Shown here: positions 1 to 7,982 of the stretch, one piece after another
Layout: every line of letters begins with the position of its first letter
Numbering within the stretch: position 1 is the stretch's first letter
Origin: an uncultured Saprospiraceae bacterium
GTDB taxonomy: Bacteria > Bacteroidota > Bacteroidia > Chitinophagales > Saprospiraceae
DNA length: 38,251 bases
Direction of reading: 5' to 3'
Assembly: GCA_937969415.1 (NCBI GenBank)
Contig: CALBWK010000076.1
Span: 1 to 38,251, forward strand
The notes under the pieces: generated by a model
Told to the model about the DNA's origin: nothing
The model's input: only the letters and a program-made list of their open reading frames with translations
The model's database searches: none
Program-made: the position numbers and the translations under genes

Positions 1-265
1 CACTCGCCTTATGTACATCCTCCCAGTGATGAGATAAGAAATCTTTCATTTCACTGATCGGCTTATCAAAATAAGGTCGTAATCCTCCAGTTACCAACTC
101 TATGTCCACTTGGCCTTCGTACTGCTCTACGATTTGCTCTAGCTCTGGTGCAAAACCATAACACCACGAGCACATAGGGTCTCCTATATAAATTAGTTTG
201 TCTTGTGCCATTATCGATATGCTTGTTGTGATAAAAAAAATAACACCTACTATAAGTCTATTCAT
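1..265 (-). CDS. DsbA-family thiol oxidoreductase (FrnE-like), 3' part missing
   Basis: Only the first 88 codons lie in the window; the rest runs off the left edge. The protein opens with a signal peptide (about residues 1-20, ending in a Bacteroidota-typical ALA-GLN type junction, M-A-Q) and then a beta strand leading into a C-S-W-C motif (Cys32, Cys35) in the context D-P-M-C-S-W-C-Y-G. That context is typical of the DsbA/FrnE/2-hydroxychromene-2-carboxylate isomerase thioredoxin fold. By family it should be an extracytoplasmic dithiol-disulfide oxidoreductase. An upstream in-frame-looking ATG at 268-270 is followed at once by a stop, so the start at 265 is the sensible one. It begins 18 bp after the NAD kinase stop and probably shares that transcript. 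Substrate is unknown. Confidence 0.8.
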   Translation of the reverse strand, partial: MNRLIVGVIFFITTSISIMAQDKLIYIGDPMCSWCYGFAPELEQIVEQYEGQVDIELVTGGLRPYFDKPISEMKDFLSHHWEDVHKAS

Positions 266-283
266 TTCATTTATTTAAAGCAC

Positions 284-1153
284 CTAGTTTCTTTTATCTA
301 GACCCCAGTGCAGTTTGTTTCTAATTGTACTCATAAAGTTATCACCGTCTAGATTAATCAACTTGGTACTAAATTTATTTTTCCGAATCTTAAGATCATA
401 CTCTGAGGTTACTGTTGTATGTCGACTGTCAAGAGTGCACAAATAATTCTCTGAACGGCCCTCTATTTTAAAACTTAACTCGTGATCACTAGATAAGAGA
501 ACAGGTCTCACATTAAGATTGTGAGGCGCTACTGGTGTCAGTATAAAGTTATCAGAGGTCGGAAAGATAATCGGTCCACCACAAGAGAGATTATATCCTG
601 TAGAACCAGTTGGTGTCGAGACAATAAGTCCATCTGCCCAATAAGAATTAAGAAACTCTCCGTCCACATAAGTATGTAGGACAATCATAGAGTTGTTATC
701 TCTTTTCAAAATAGTAAAATCATTAAGGGCATAATTCTCATCTCCGAAATTATTAGGCTCGGATAGCAACTCTAACATCGCTCGCTCACTTATCGTATAC
801 TTTCCAGCAAGAAAAAGATCTATCGCTTCTCTAATTCTTTGTTGTTCTATACTAGCAAGAAAACCAAGTCGCCCGAGATTGATACCTAAGATGGGAATCT
901 CTAACTCTCTAATAAGTGTCACTGCTGACAGTATGGTACCGTCACCACCTAGGGTAATAATAACATCAGGACTATATTGCTCTAAGGCATCTTGTGTCTT
1001 AATGGTAGGTTGGCTATAGGGTCTAGGTGCTTCCTTGGTCATATTCTCAGAGAAAGCATACTCTACACCCTCTTCATCTAACTTATTAAGTAAGACCTGT
1101 ATGTAAGGGTCATTCTCTTTTTTCCACTTCTGTCCGTATATGAGTGCTTTCAT
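284..1153 (-). CDS. nadK: NAD kinase
   Basis: This cytoplasmic enzyme phosphorylates NAD to NADP using ATP or polyphosphate. The 289-aa length fits the family. The hallmark G-G-D-G-T motif lies at residues 69-73, preceded by hydrophobic strand residues, followed by G-R-L-G-F-L-A near 94-100 and the second conserved block T-P-T-G-S-T-G-Y near 180-187, then C-G-G-P-I. The start is an ATG 4 bp after the stop of the upstream POTRA/barrel gene, so the two are almost certainly co-transcribed and perhaps translationally coupled. All key motifs are intact. Pairing with a CBS protein and an outer-membrane protein looks like a conserved housekeeping neighbourhood rather than a pathway. Confidence 0.97.
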   Translation of the reverse strand: MKALIYGQKWKKENDPYIQVLLNKLDEEGVEYAFSENMTKEAPRPYSQPTIKTQDALEQYSPDVIITLGGDGTILSAVTLIRELEIPILGINLGRLGFLASIEQQRIREAIDLFLAGKYTISERAMLELLSEPNNFGDENYALNDFTILKRDNNSMIVLHTYVDGEFLNSYWADGLIVSTPTGSTGYNLSCGGPIIFPTSDNFILTPVAPHNLNVRPVLLSSDHELSFKIEGRSENYLCTLDSRHTTVTSEYDLKIRKNKFSTKLINLDGDNFMSTIRNKLHWGLDKRN

Positions 1154-1157
1154 TTGT

Positions 1158-2555
1158 CTAAAACGCTATCGTATTATGGAAGAACAGACCGCTCTCCCCT
1201 AAGTCATTAAAACTATACTCAAAGCTAAACAGAAAATTATTAAAGAAAATAATATCCAGCGCTGGTCCTCCACCATAGATCCATCTGTTATTCAGCGTAT
1301 TGGTATCCACATAAGTGCGCTCATTGACAATAGCGGCATCGACATTGAAACGTAAGAAAGCAATAAAGTTCATCTTTCTAAACTGCTTAGGGACCCACTT
1401 AACTGTATTAAGATTCCGATCTATAAATTTCCACTTAAGATCATTCATCGTCAAGAAATAATCTGTCCCGTCTAATACATATAACTCATAGCCACTGACA
1501 AGGTCTCGAGTCCACCCTAGCCCAGTATTGTTGGCAAAGGCCACTACACCTCGGTTAAGATTCGTCTTTCCTTTGTTCCTGGTACTGAGGATAATATTCT
1601 TGGTTAAGGTATGGTGCACCTCAAACCCTAGCTCGACACTTAGATTATCGTAATCGTTATAAAATCCTAATCCTTCCTTTTTTACATTACCAAAAAGTAG
1701 ATAGCCACCTTGAGGATACTGGCTATATAATCGCTTATCGTAATTAAAATCATACTCCAAAAAGAAAAATCTCAAATCTGTACGGCCATCCAAAAAATAA
1801 TCTCTGTTTAATTGCTCAACTACTATCGGTGCTATCTGATTATGATGAAACTCCAACCTCAAGGAATGATACTGGTTGATAGTAGGTCTAAATTTGAGAT
1901 GAGGCCCAATACGAAATCTAGATAAGAGTCGGCGCTCATCCTCTTCCATATGGAATTGTGTCTTATTGCCAAGTGTCTGGAAAGCTATCTCTCTATTCTC
2001 AGAATAAAAAATACTGCCACCTATACCCAGTTTGTTATCCACTAGCCAATAAGGATAATCATACGTTAACTCATACTTTCTTGTATAACCGAAGTGTATT
2101 TTTAATCTCAACGGATCACGATTACCTGTCGTATTGTAATGCCCCAATCTGAAACCAATATTTGTACGACTTAGCTTAGCGTCTTGCTCTTTGACCCAGA
2201 CTGTAAAGTTTCTATCGGCCAACTCAAAAATAGGTACCGGAAAGAGATACCAATTTTCTTCAAGTATAATTTCTATATCTGCAGTAGCGGATTCTACCTG
2301 ATAATTTTTCAGATTTATACTGACTTGATTAAAAAGACCAGTGCTGAGTAACTGTAATCTGTTTCTAGAGAATCGCTCATCTATATCTTTGAGAACCAGA
2401 GTACTACCGGAAATGAGATCAAGTTCTCTTTCTATAACCTTCTTTTTGGTCTTATCGTTTCCAATGATTAAAACTTCGTTGATAACTACTTCCTGGGCAG
2501 TTGCTAGATAGCAAAAGCTTAATAAGAAAATACTTAACCAAAAAAACTTAGACAT
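1158..2555 (-). CDS. Outer-membrane protein with one POTRA-like domain and a BamA/TamA-type barrel
   Basis: The 465-aa product has a signal peptide (cleavage after about residue 20, before Q-E-V-V-I). One POTRA-like segment follows (about 22-100: strand, G-N-x-K-T-K-K-x-V-I-x-R-E-L, then L-x-x-x-G-L-F-N-Q-V). The rest alternates hydrophobic and polar residues with many aromatics, as in a 16-stranded Omp85-type barrel, ending in aromatic A-F. It is much shorter than BamA (five POTRA domains), so it is an accessory Omp85-superfamily protein, not the main BamA. Its ATG overlaps the end of the upstream CBS gene by 8 bp, a sign of coupled translation. Substrate and role are not evident. A barrel with only one POTRA might insert or translocate a specific client, which is inference. 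Confidence 0.8.
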   Translation of the reverse strand: MSKFFWLSIFLLSFCYLATAQEVVINEVLIIGNDKTKKKVIERELDLISGSTLVLKDIDERFSRNRLQLLSTGLFNQVSINLKNYQVESATADIEIILEENWYLFPVPIFELADRNFTVWVKEQDAKLSRTNIGFRLGHYNTTGNRDPLRLKIHFGYTRKYELTYDYPYWLVDNKLGIGGSIFYSENREIAFQTLGNKTQFHMEEDERRLLSRFRIGPHLKFRPTINQYHSLRLEFHHNQIAPIVVEQLNRDYFLDGRTDLRFFFLEYDFNYDKRLYSQYPQGGYLLFGNVKKEGLGFYNDYDNLSVELGFEVHHTLTKNIILSTRNKGKTNLNRGVVAFANNTGLGWTRDLVSGYELYVLDGTDYFLTMNDLKWKFIDRNLNTVKWVPKQFRKMNFIAFLRFNVDAAIVNERTYVDTNTLNNRWIYGGGPALDIIFFNNFLFSFEYSFNDLGESGLFFHNTIAF

Positions 2556-3207
2556 TGAGATAGGTCATCAAGAGGTCATACCTGCTCTTAAGATCACTGG
2601 TATATTCATCCTCAGCAAACGTAGCGTGGATATCATACTCATAACGTTCTAGGGCAGCAAGAATAGTGCTTATTTCGTGTTGGTTGATCTTAAGCGTTAC
2701 AAGTAAGTGATTTGAATCTGGAAGTGTAGATATGAAGCTCGCTAAAATAGTAGCACCCTCCATTTCTATAACACGCGTCATCTCAGAAAGAGAATATTCA
2801 TTCTTTAGGACCTTGATAACTACAATGCTACCCACCTCCTTAAAAGAGTAGGTGTTGGCATAATATTGTAGCAATGCCTCTTGAGTTATCATACCTAGAT
2901 ACTTCTCTTCACTATCCAATACTGGAATCACGGAGATACGGTTCTCTGCAAGTTTGCCCAATATCTCGAAGATATGCTCAGTATCAGAAGCATAGATATA
3001 AGACTGGCCAAGTCTAAAGGAAGACATCTCTGAGTTGACATCTACGCTATTGACCTGATCCTCTCCGACCATCCCTAACAGCTTATCGTCCTCTACCACT
3101 GGAAGATCACCGACTCGATATATCGACATCATCGTCATAGCTTGAGCCGCCGTGTCTGTAGGCCTCAGAGGTAAAATGTCATTTGTCAGTATGTTTTTAG
3201 CTATCAC
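2548..3207 (-). CDS. CBS-domain protein
   Basis: The 219-aa soluble protein has a tandem CBS pair (about residues 1-60 and 70-125), recognisable from the I-L-P-L-R-P-T-D-T-A-A-Q-A opening, the V-G-D-L-P-V-V-E-D-D-K-L-L-G-M-V core and the I-S-V-I-P-V-L-D core of the second repeat. A C-terminal segment (about 135-215) has an ACT-like strand and helix pattern. CBS pairs usually bind adenine nucleotides and regulate a partner; none is fused here. The start codon is GTG: the second residue onward (I-A-K-N-I-L) fits family N-termini and no closer ATG exists. It heads the leftward set CBS - POTRA/barrel - nadK - DsbA-like. Function beyond ligand sensing is unknown. Confidence 0.85.
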   Translation of the reverse strand: MIAKNILTNDILPLRPTDTAAQAMTMMSIYRVGDLPVVEDDKLLGMVGEDQVNSVDVNSEMSSFRLGQSYIYASDTEHIFEILGKLAENRISVIPVLDSEEKYLGMITQEALLQYYANTYSFKEVGSIVVIKVLKNEYSLSEMTRVIEMEGATILASFISTLPDSNHLLVTLKINQHEISTILAALERYEYDIHATFAEDEYTSDLKSRYDLLMTYLNV

Positions 3208-3488
3208 CTTTATAGGGATTTATCATTGATACGCAAGTTTACGGCTTTTGGTTTCCCCATACTTGTTCAAGCAAAGGAAATGTCTGATTATAACTACAGA
3301 ATCCCTTAATAACTCATCACACGAGATTCCTTGGTAATTTTAGAGATTTGCTCATTTGAGACATACTACAATTCCTTTTTTGGCTATTTATCTAGATTAT
3401 CGTGAATGCTGAACTTACATCTTAATATGATAGCCATTACCTTGCATAGTATTCTTATGGTTTACATTGATATGCTAAAATCCTAATA

Positions 3489-4025
3489 GTGCATTGCTAC
3501 CTAACAAATAACCTTACCATTTCCCTAGTCATACTACTCTTCTGTACTTGCCATATTACAGCACAGTCAGCTTTTCCCTTTTCATCCGTCCATGGTTCTA
3601 CTAAGGAGCCCTTAGATATCCACGTCAGGGATGAAAATGGTCAGAAGTCCTACTTAGAAACACATATGCCTCAGGGTAAGTTATATCTCGTAAGTGTCTG
3701 GGCTACCTGGTGTAGAAGTTGTCGCAGCGAACTGCGGGCTGTACAAAAAGTGTATTGCGACTGGGCAGACGACTACGATGTAGAATTTCTAGCCATATCT
3801 GTAGACACTCCTACTGATCATCCTAAAATATTTGCTCTCGCCAAAAAAATGAAGTGGGATTTTAAAATCTTACACGATGAATATGGTTACCTCGTCGGTG
3901 AGTTAGGCGTTTCTTTACTGCCAAGGATGTTTCTGGTCGATCGAAAAGGTCATATCGTCTACGAACCCAAAGGCTACAGCACAACCGCACTGAAAAAACT
4001 TGAAAAAAAGATGAGCTCTCTTTAG
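3489..4025 (+). CDS. TlpA/ResA-like thioredoxin-domain protein
   Basis: The 178-aa exported protein has an N-terminal signal sequence (hydrophobic core about residues 9-20, likely cut after H-I-T-A-Q). A thioredoxin fold of the TlpA/ResA/AhpC-TSA type follows, with active site W-C-R-S-C (Cys75, Cys78) in the context V-S-V-W-A-T-W-C. A downstream cis-proline region reads L-L-P-R-M-F-L-V-D. Family members are membrane- or periplasm-facing thiol reductases that act on cytochrome c maturation or other envelope proteins. The start is GTG: the frame is closed 21 bp upstream by TGA and contains no ATG before the signal peptide. It converges with the next small gene, with only 5 bp between stops. Specific client is unknown. 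Confidence 0.85.
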   Translation: MHCYLTNNLTISLVILLFCTCHITAQSAFPFSSVHGSTKEPLDIHVRDENGQKSYLETHMPQGKLYLVSVWATWCRSCRSELRAVQKVYCDWADDYDVEFLAISVDTPTDHPKIFALAKKMKWDFKILHDEYGYLVGELGVSLLPRMFLVDRKGHIVYEPKGYSTTALKKLEKKMSSL

Positions 4026-4030
4026 CATTA

Positions 4031-4324
4031 TTAATTTGGAACTTCACAGTGCCTTAGTCCACTTAAGAATATAGCCTCAGCTGTTTCAGAATCTATAGTC
4101 AAGCACGCTTGACTCACCGTGATACATTCTTGGTGCTTGTCCTTATTTCGAGACAACTGTGTTAATAGCAAAATAGGTTGTGCTCGGTCTAGATGACGAG
4201 CCAATAACTCCTCAATAACTTCCCTCGCCTCTTTGTACCACTTAAGATCAAGCAATTGTGAGGCCTCATAGAGGTAGATGTGCATAATAACTGATTGAAT
4301 TCTAAAATATCTTGTTTCTACCAT
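4031..4324 (-). CDS. Small TPR-like hypothetical protein
   Basis: A 97-aa product that I do not recognise. From about residue 14 on it is strongly helical with the alternation seen in TPR-like helical hairpins (Y-E-A-S-Q-L-L-D-L-K-W-Y-K-E-A-R-E-V-I and a later helix with C-L-T-I-D-S-E-T-A-E-A). An internal ATG at codon 14 (M-H-I-Y-L-Y-E-A) would remove a weak N-terminus and could be the true start. There is no signal peptide or membrane segment. It lies tail-to-tail with the TlpA-like gene. Support is moderate: the residue pattern looks coding, but length is small and no motif decides it. Confidence 0.5.
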   Translation of the reverse strand: MVETRYFRIQSVIMHIYLYEASQLLDLKWYKEAREVIEELLARHLDRAQPILLLTQLSRNKDKHQECITVSQACLTIDSETAEAIFLSGLRHCEVPN

Positions 4325-4443
4325 AAAAAAGCAGACAACTTCCTGATAATCAACGGAATGGAACCATTTGAGGTGACCTTCCGTTATAAGTCTGTAAACG
4401 TCAGCTTATAGACCATAACTCCTTAATAATGAGTAATTAAGCT

Positions 4444-4451
4444 TACATTTG
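4444..4451 (+). promoter_or_regulatory. Bacteroidota-type -7 box for the cold-shock-domain gene
   Basis: An exact TAnnTTTG match (TACATTTG) lies 95 bp before the ATG of the cold-shock-domain gene. The implied 5' leader of roughly 90 nt fits the long structured leaders usual for cold-shock genes. No clear TTG -33 element is seen at the usual 17-23 bp distance, so this is a motif call only. Confidence 0.5.
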
Positions 4452-4546
4452 CGCCTTCTCTTATTTTCAAAACTTCAGATAGGAATTTCTATTTGCTTGA
4501 GGTTGACAATAAGCAAACAAGGATTTCCTAATCATCAAATCACTTT

Positions 4547-4984
4547 ATGGCAGATAGCTACAATAAAAAAGAAAGACAAAAGAAAAAACAAAAGCGGAAA
4601 AAAGACAAAGAAGAGAAGAAGAAGCAACGTAAAATTGATGGTGTCAAACCATTAGAGTTTATGTATCTAGATGAAGATGGCAACCTCTCTGCTACACCTC
4701 CCGATCCAACAAAAAAGAAAAAAGAAATCAGCTTAGATGATGTACAAATCAGTACACCTAAGAAAGAAGATCTAGAACAAGAAGAGACTGAACGCAAAGG
4801 TCGTGTCAAGTTCTACAATAAAGAAAAACGATTTGGCTTCATCAGAGAAGTAAGTACTGGAAACGAATTCTTCTTCCACGAAGAAAAACTTCTAGAGCCA
4901 ATAGACGAAGGCAATAAAGTCTTCTTTGAAGTTGAGAGTGGTCCTAAGGGTCCAATCGCAGTCAACGTCAAACTACAGAAATAA
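4547..4984 (+). CDS. Cold-shock-domain protein with a lysine-rich N-terminal arm
   Basis: The 145-aa protein has two parts. Residues 1-30 are an almost continuous run of Lys, Arg, Glu and Gln, and 31-83 are charged linker. Residues 84-145 form a cold-shock domain with G-R-V-K-F-Y-N (85-91), RNP1-like R-F-G-F-I (95-99) and RNP2-like E-F-F-F-H (107-111). The domain binds single-stranded RNA or DNA. The basic arm likely adds non-specific RNA or ribosome binding (inference). It is twice the length of a classic CspA. The start M-A-D-S-Y is chosen because the basic arm begins directly and a long leader precedes it. A perfect-stem terminator follows immediately after the stop. Confidence 0.9.
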   Translation: MADSYNKKERQKKKQKRKKDKEEKKKQRKIDGVKPLEFMYLDEDGNLSATPPDPTKKKKEISLDDVQISTPKKEDLEQEETERKGRVKFYNKEKRFGFIREVSTGNEFFFHEEKLLEPIDEGNKVFFEVESGPKGPIAVNVKLQK

Positions 4985-4991
4985 AAATCAT

Positions 4992-5027
4992 AACGCCTGA
5001 TCAGGATTTATCTCCTCTTCAGGCGTT
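4992..5027. terminator. Bidirectional-type terminator between convergent genes
   Basis: A 9-bp perfect stem (AACGCCTGA at 4992-5000 with TCAGGCGTT at 5019-5027) encloses an 18-nt loop and is followed by a T-rich tract CCTTTTC. It sits just after the cold-shock gene stop. The right arm lies inside the last codons of the convergent TM2 gene, whose stop falls in the loop. Confidence 0.65.
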
Positions 5028-5793
5028 CCTTTTCATAGGCAAACTCCTTATCAGAAAGTAAGCCTCTTTCCCGCATTTCTTTCAATTTATTTAGCTGTGC
5101 GAGCAATGCATCATTCTGCAATAAATCATCTTTAGGCGGTTGCATTGCAGCGGGTTGATTTTTTCTTGTATATCCATCAGCTACAAATGACTCAAACTCT
5201 GGTTGTATTCTCAAGTATGCCAATTCATCTTTAGTATTAATTTCATCTACATCCTTATATCCCATAGAAATCGCCTTTTCCAAGTGATGTAGACTTTTAT
5301 CTATATTTTCCTTTAAGGAATAGATACAAGCCAAATTAAAGTGCATACTCATGTCTGCCGGAGTAATTTCAGTAGCCTTCTCGTAATCTTCTAGTGCACC
5401 ATCTAAATCGTATTCTTCAAATTTTTGATCAGCACTCTTTCTAAAAGGATTATTTCTCTGCTTTTTTGAAATAGCTTTATAATTGTTTCTATCCCGTTGC
5501 ATCTTAATTTCTTCCTGCCTAGAATTCCGAGACCTTTGCCGTTGGCGTTGACGAGGCTGATTTGAAGTCCGCTTATTTTTGCTATACTTAGCATCAAACT
5601 TCTGAGACGACATAGAAAACAAACGAATAGCATCTATCACACCTAATAAGGCACCAACAGGAAAAAAATTGGCTGTAATAAACGTAATAATTAGATACAT
5701 AATACCCGTTTGGGGTTCACCTAAGTAGAACTTATGTAATCCAAAACTACCTCCAAATAAGGCTAAGAGTGCTGCTGTCGTTTTGTTTTTCAT
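5008..5793 (-). CDS. TM2 - TPR - SHOCT domain membrane protein
   Basis: The 261-aa protein joins three modules. Residues 1-60 form a TM2 domain: K-T-x-A-x-L-L-A-L-F-G-G-S-F-G-L-H-K-F-Y-L-G, then a second hydrophobic hairpin ending in D-A-I-R-L-F. Residues 75-110 are a basic Arg/Gln-rich linker. Residues 120-205 are a TPR-like block (A-L-E-D-Y-E-K-A-T-E-I-T-P, then L-A-C-I-Y-S-L). Residues 228-261 form a SHOCT-like tail (L-A-Q-L-N-K-L-K-E-M-R-E-R-G-L-L-S-D-K-E-F). The domains are known as membrane and protein-protein interaction modules; no enzyme activity is seen. It lies about 20 bp downstream of the RsbU-type phosphatase gene in the same direction, so a shared transcript is likely. Role unknown, perhaps a membrane scaffold. 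Confidence 0.8.
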   Translation of the reverse strand: MKNKTTAALLALFGGSFGLHKFYLGEPQTGIMYLIITFITANFFPVGALLGVIDAIRLFSMSSQKFDAKYSKNKRTSNQPRQRQRQRSRNSRQEEIKMQRDRNNYKAISKKQRNNPFRKSADQKFEEYDLDGALEDYEKATEITPADMSMHFNLACIYSLKENIDKSLHHLEKAISMGYKDVDEINTKDELAYLRIQPEFESFVADGYTRKNQPAAMQPPKDDLLQNDALLAQLNKLKEMRERGLLSDKEFAYEKERLKRR

Positions 5794-5812
5794 CTATGTT
5801 TTTTCTCTAGAT

Positions 5813-7018
5813 CTAAAAAATCTTTGTCGTCAATATCGCGATATCATCCACATACTCCCTTTCACCTCTGTAATCATCTAGTGTTTGAATTAACTTTTCA
5901 TTAAATGCATCTACATCTAACTCTTTGTTGTCCAACACATATTTATTTATTTGCGTTTCTTCAAAGTAGTTTCCATCATCATCTTGAAGATCTGCAAGTC
6001 CATCAGTAAAGCAGAATAAAAGGGCATCACTTTTAAGAGCGATTTTTTCTTCTTGTATAAATGGTAACTTATCAAAGGCACCGATTACTGTACTTCCTGT
6101 TTTTAACTCTGTTATCTCTCCCCCATTATATAATACTGGTGGAAAATGACCAGCATTAATGTACGTCATCGAACGCTTAGCTATATCAAATTCTGCTATA
6201 AAGAATGTGATAAACTTATCACTTTTAGTAATTCTGTACACAGCTTGATTTAATGCGAATACAAATGTTTCTAGATCTCTATACTGCTGCACTAGGCCAT
6301 GTAGCATCGCTTGAAAATTAGACATCAATAACGCTGCAGCTACTCCCTTTCCCGATATATCTGCAATCACTACTGCAAATCTATCTTTATTATATTTTAT
6401 AAAATCTACATAATCTCCACCAACATTGGAGTGCGGTCTATAATAAATATCCACAGCATACTTATCACTAGGGGGAATTTTTTCTGGTATAAGCATTTGT
6501 TGAAACTCCTTAGCCAATTCCATTTCTTTATTAAGTCGCTCTTGTTTTATCTGCTGACGAAAAAGACGTTTGTTCTCAATAGCTACCGCAATAATATTAG
6601 TGATGGTTGTTATAAATTGAATTCTATTATATATGTCCTCTCTATCCTTAATCCCTCCTATCAATGCATAAGCAATAGGTTGGTTTTTATGAAAAACAGG
6701 AATGATAATATCGAAGATTCTTATAGAAACATGATCATCTTCTTTGACGGTATGCAATCGCTTGTAGACTTGACACTGTTCTATTACTTCTGCCTCATCA
6801 ATGGCCTCTACTTTTATTTTAGCCGCAACTTCCCAACTCTCGTCGTCTCTAATAAATAAAATCATATGGGCTATACCCATCTCCCAACTTAAAAAAGAAC
6901 GATACATATTAAAGAGCCCTTCTGAAGACACATTATCATTTATAGCTTGTGTGATCGTCAGTAGACTTTTTATCTGGAGTTCCTTAAGACTCAATTCCTT
7001 CTCTAGCTTATTGAGCAT
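5813..7018 (-). CDS. RsbU/SpoIIE-type PP2C phosphatase with GAF-like sensor domain
   Basis: A serine phosphatase of the PPM family used in partner-switching signalling. The N-terminal helix is followed by a GAF-like domain (first ~180 residues) and a linker helix rich in E/K/Q (A-K-E-F-Q-Q-M-L-I-P). The SpoIIE domain has G-G-D-Y-V-D-F, then A-D-I-S-G-K-G-V-A-A-A-L, then N-A-G-H-F-P-P, then F-T-D-G-L-A-D. The metal-binding aspartates are all there. The open frame extends to 7096, but that start would overlap the upstream mazG-like gene by 68 bp. I chose the ATG at 7018 (M-L-N-K-L-E-K-E-L), 10 bp after that gene's stop. No RsbV/RsbW-like partner lies in the window. Confidence 0.88.
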   Translation of the reverse strand: MLNKLEKELSLKELQIKSLLTITQAINDNVSSEGLFNMYRSFLSWEMGIAHMILFIRDDESWEVAAKIKVEAIDEAEVIEQCQVYKRLHTVKEDDHVSIRIFDIIIPVFHKNQPIAYALIGGIKDREDIYNRIQFITTITNIIAVAIENKRLFRQQIKQERLNKEMELAKEFQQMLIPEKIPPSDKYAVDIYYRPHSNVGGDYVDFIKYNKDRFAVVIADISGKGVAAALLMSNFQAMLHGLVQQYRDLETFVFALNQAVYRITKSDKFITFFIAEFDIAKRSMTYINAGHFPPVLYNGGEITELKTGSTVIGAFDKLPFIQEEKIALKSDALLFCFTDGLADLQDDDGNYFEETQINKYVLDNKELDVDAFNEKLIQTLDDYRGEREYVDDIAILTTKIF

Positions 7019-7028
7019 TTCTAAATCT

Positions 7029-7376
7029 CTATTCACCCTTCTTAAGTTTGTCGTTAGATAAATGACGGGTAGCATCTCGCTTTGTCTTTTTTTCAAAATT
7101 AGCTTGCATCGCTGAGGTAAGATCTACATCCATTTGATTAGCCAAACAAGTCAATACAAATAATATATCCGCCATCTCATCCGCAATATTTTTTTTAACC
7201 TCTTCTGTTGACACCTCTTTTTTAAATGATTGCTCTCCATACTGCCTACTCACCAAGCGTGCCAATTCTCCTATCTCCTCTGTCAACAAGGTCATATTGG
7301 TGAGTTCTGAAAAATACCTAACGCCATAGGTCTTTATCCAAGTATCCGTATCTGTCTGCAACTCTTTCAGTGTCAT
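7029..7376 (-). CDS. MazG-like nucleotide pyrophosphohydrolase
   Basis: The 115-aa all-alpha NTP pyrophosphatase carries the family's acidic metal-binding pattern: E-E-I-G-E near residues 33-37 and D-E-M-A-D near 66-70. Such single-domain enzymes hydrolyse non-canonical or excess NTPs to NMP and pyrophosphate. This is the short, single-domain MazG class found widely in Bacteroidota, about half the length of E. coli MazG. Its ATG overlaps the stop of dtd by 4 bp (ATGA), so translation is coupled. Exact substrate cannot be read from the sequence. Confidence 0.88.
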   Translation of the reverse strand: MTLKELQTDTDTWIKTYGVRYFSELTNMTLLTEEIGELARLVSRQYGEQSFKKEVSTEEVKKNIADEMADILFVLTCLANQMDVDLTSAMQANFEKKTKRDATRHLSNDKLKKGE

Positions 7377-7828
7377 TCTTTATTCTTTGTATCCATTAGG
7401 ATTGTAACGGGACCATCATTAATATACTCCACCTTCATATCTGCTGCAAAAATGCCCGTCTCTACTGGAAGCCCATAGTGTGCCGCCGTATGTTCGACAA
7501 ATCTATTATACAGGCTCTGTGCTAGATCAGGAGAAGCAGAATTAAGATATGATGGACGGTTGCCCTTCTTAGTACTGGCATAAAGAGTAAACTGACTAAT
7601 GACAAGTAGACCACCCCCAATTTGTTCCACGTTGAGATTCATCTTTCCTGCCTCATCACCAAATATGCGCATCTGGACGATTTTCTTAGCCAACCAAGTT
7701 ATGTCCTCTTCAGTATCTTCTTTACCTATACCTAGATAAACAATAAGTCCTTTATCTATGCGCCCTGTAACAGTATCATCTACCTTTACAGAGGCCGGTG
7801 TTAATGTTCGTTGAATAACTGCTTTCAC
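7373..7828 (-). CDS. dtd: D-aminoacyl-tRNA deacylase
   Basis: This 151-aa enzyme hydrolyses D-aminoacyl-tRNAs (and Gly-tRNA-Ala), a proofreading step in translation. Both catalytic motifs are present: S-Q-F-T-L-Y-A at 78-84 and N-D-G-P-V-T at 137-142 (family form N-x-G-P-V-T). The N-terminus K-A-V-I-Q-R is the family's classic first strand and is reached only with a GTG start, as no ATG lies nearby. It is the first gene of the leftward operon dtd - mazG-like - phosphatase - TM2 protein. The upstream region is a 463-bp gene-free stretch that must contain its promoter. Confidence 0.96.
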   Translation of the reverse strand: MKAVIQRTLTPASVKVDDTVTGRIDKGLIVYLGIGKEDTEEDITWLAKKIVQMRIFGDEAGKMNLNVEQIGGGLLVISQFTLYASTKKGNRPSYLNSASPDLAQSLYNRFVEHTAAHYGLPVETGIFAADMKVEYINDGPVTILMDTKNKE

Positions 7829-7982
7829 CCTGTTAGTTAATTGTTATAAAGAGACGGAAATCAACATTTGAATATCAGTCCGATATCTTTTCAATACTTT
7901 ATACATGAAGATATCTCATATGTAAAATTTATGCATGTTATCTCCGCATAAACTACTACTTAATTCACATCAACAAGATAAA

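Noticed and set aside
4358-4411. A 17-codon frame (M-E-P-F-E-V-T-F-R-Y) on the plus strand between the small helical gene and the cold-shock promoter
   Set aside because: Its residues look oddly protein-like, but it is too short and has no signal, neighbour or motif support; I left it out.
6431-7061. Plus-strand frames of 86 and 142 codons opposite the RsbU-type phosphatase
   Set aside because: Antisense shadows of a gene with intact catalytic motifs; composition is that of complement-strand noise.
7622-7636. TTGTTCCACGTTGAG inside dtd as a possible fourth parS site
   Set aside because: The right arm does not match; the palindrome is broken, so it is not counted.
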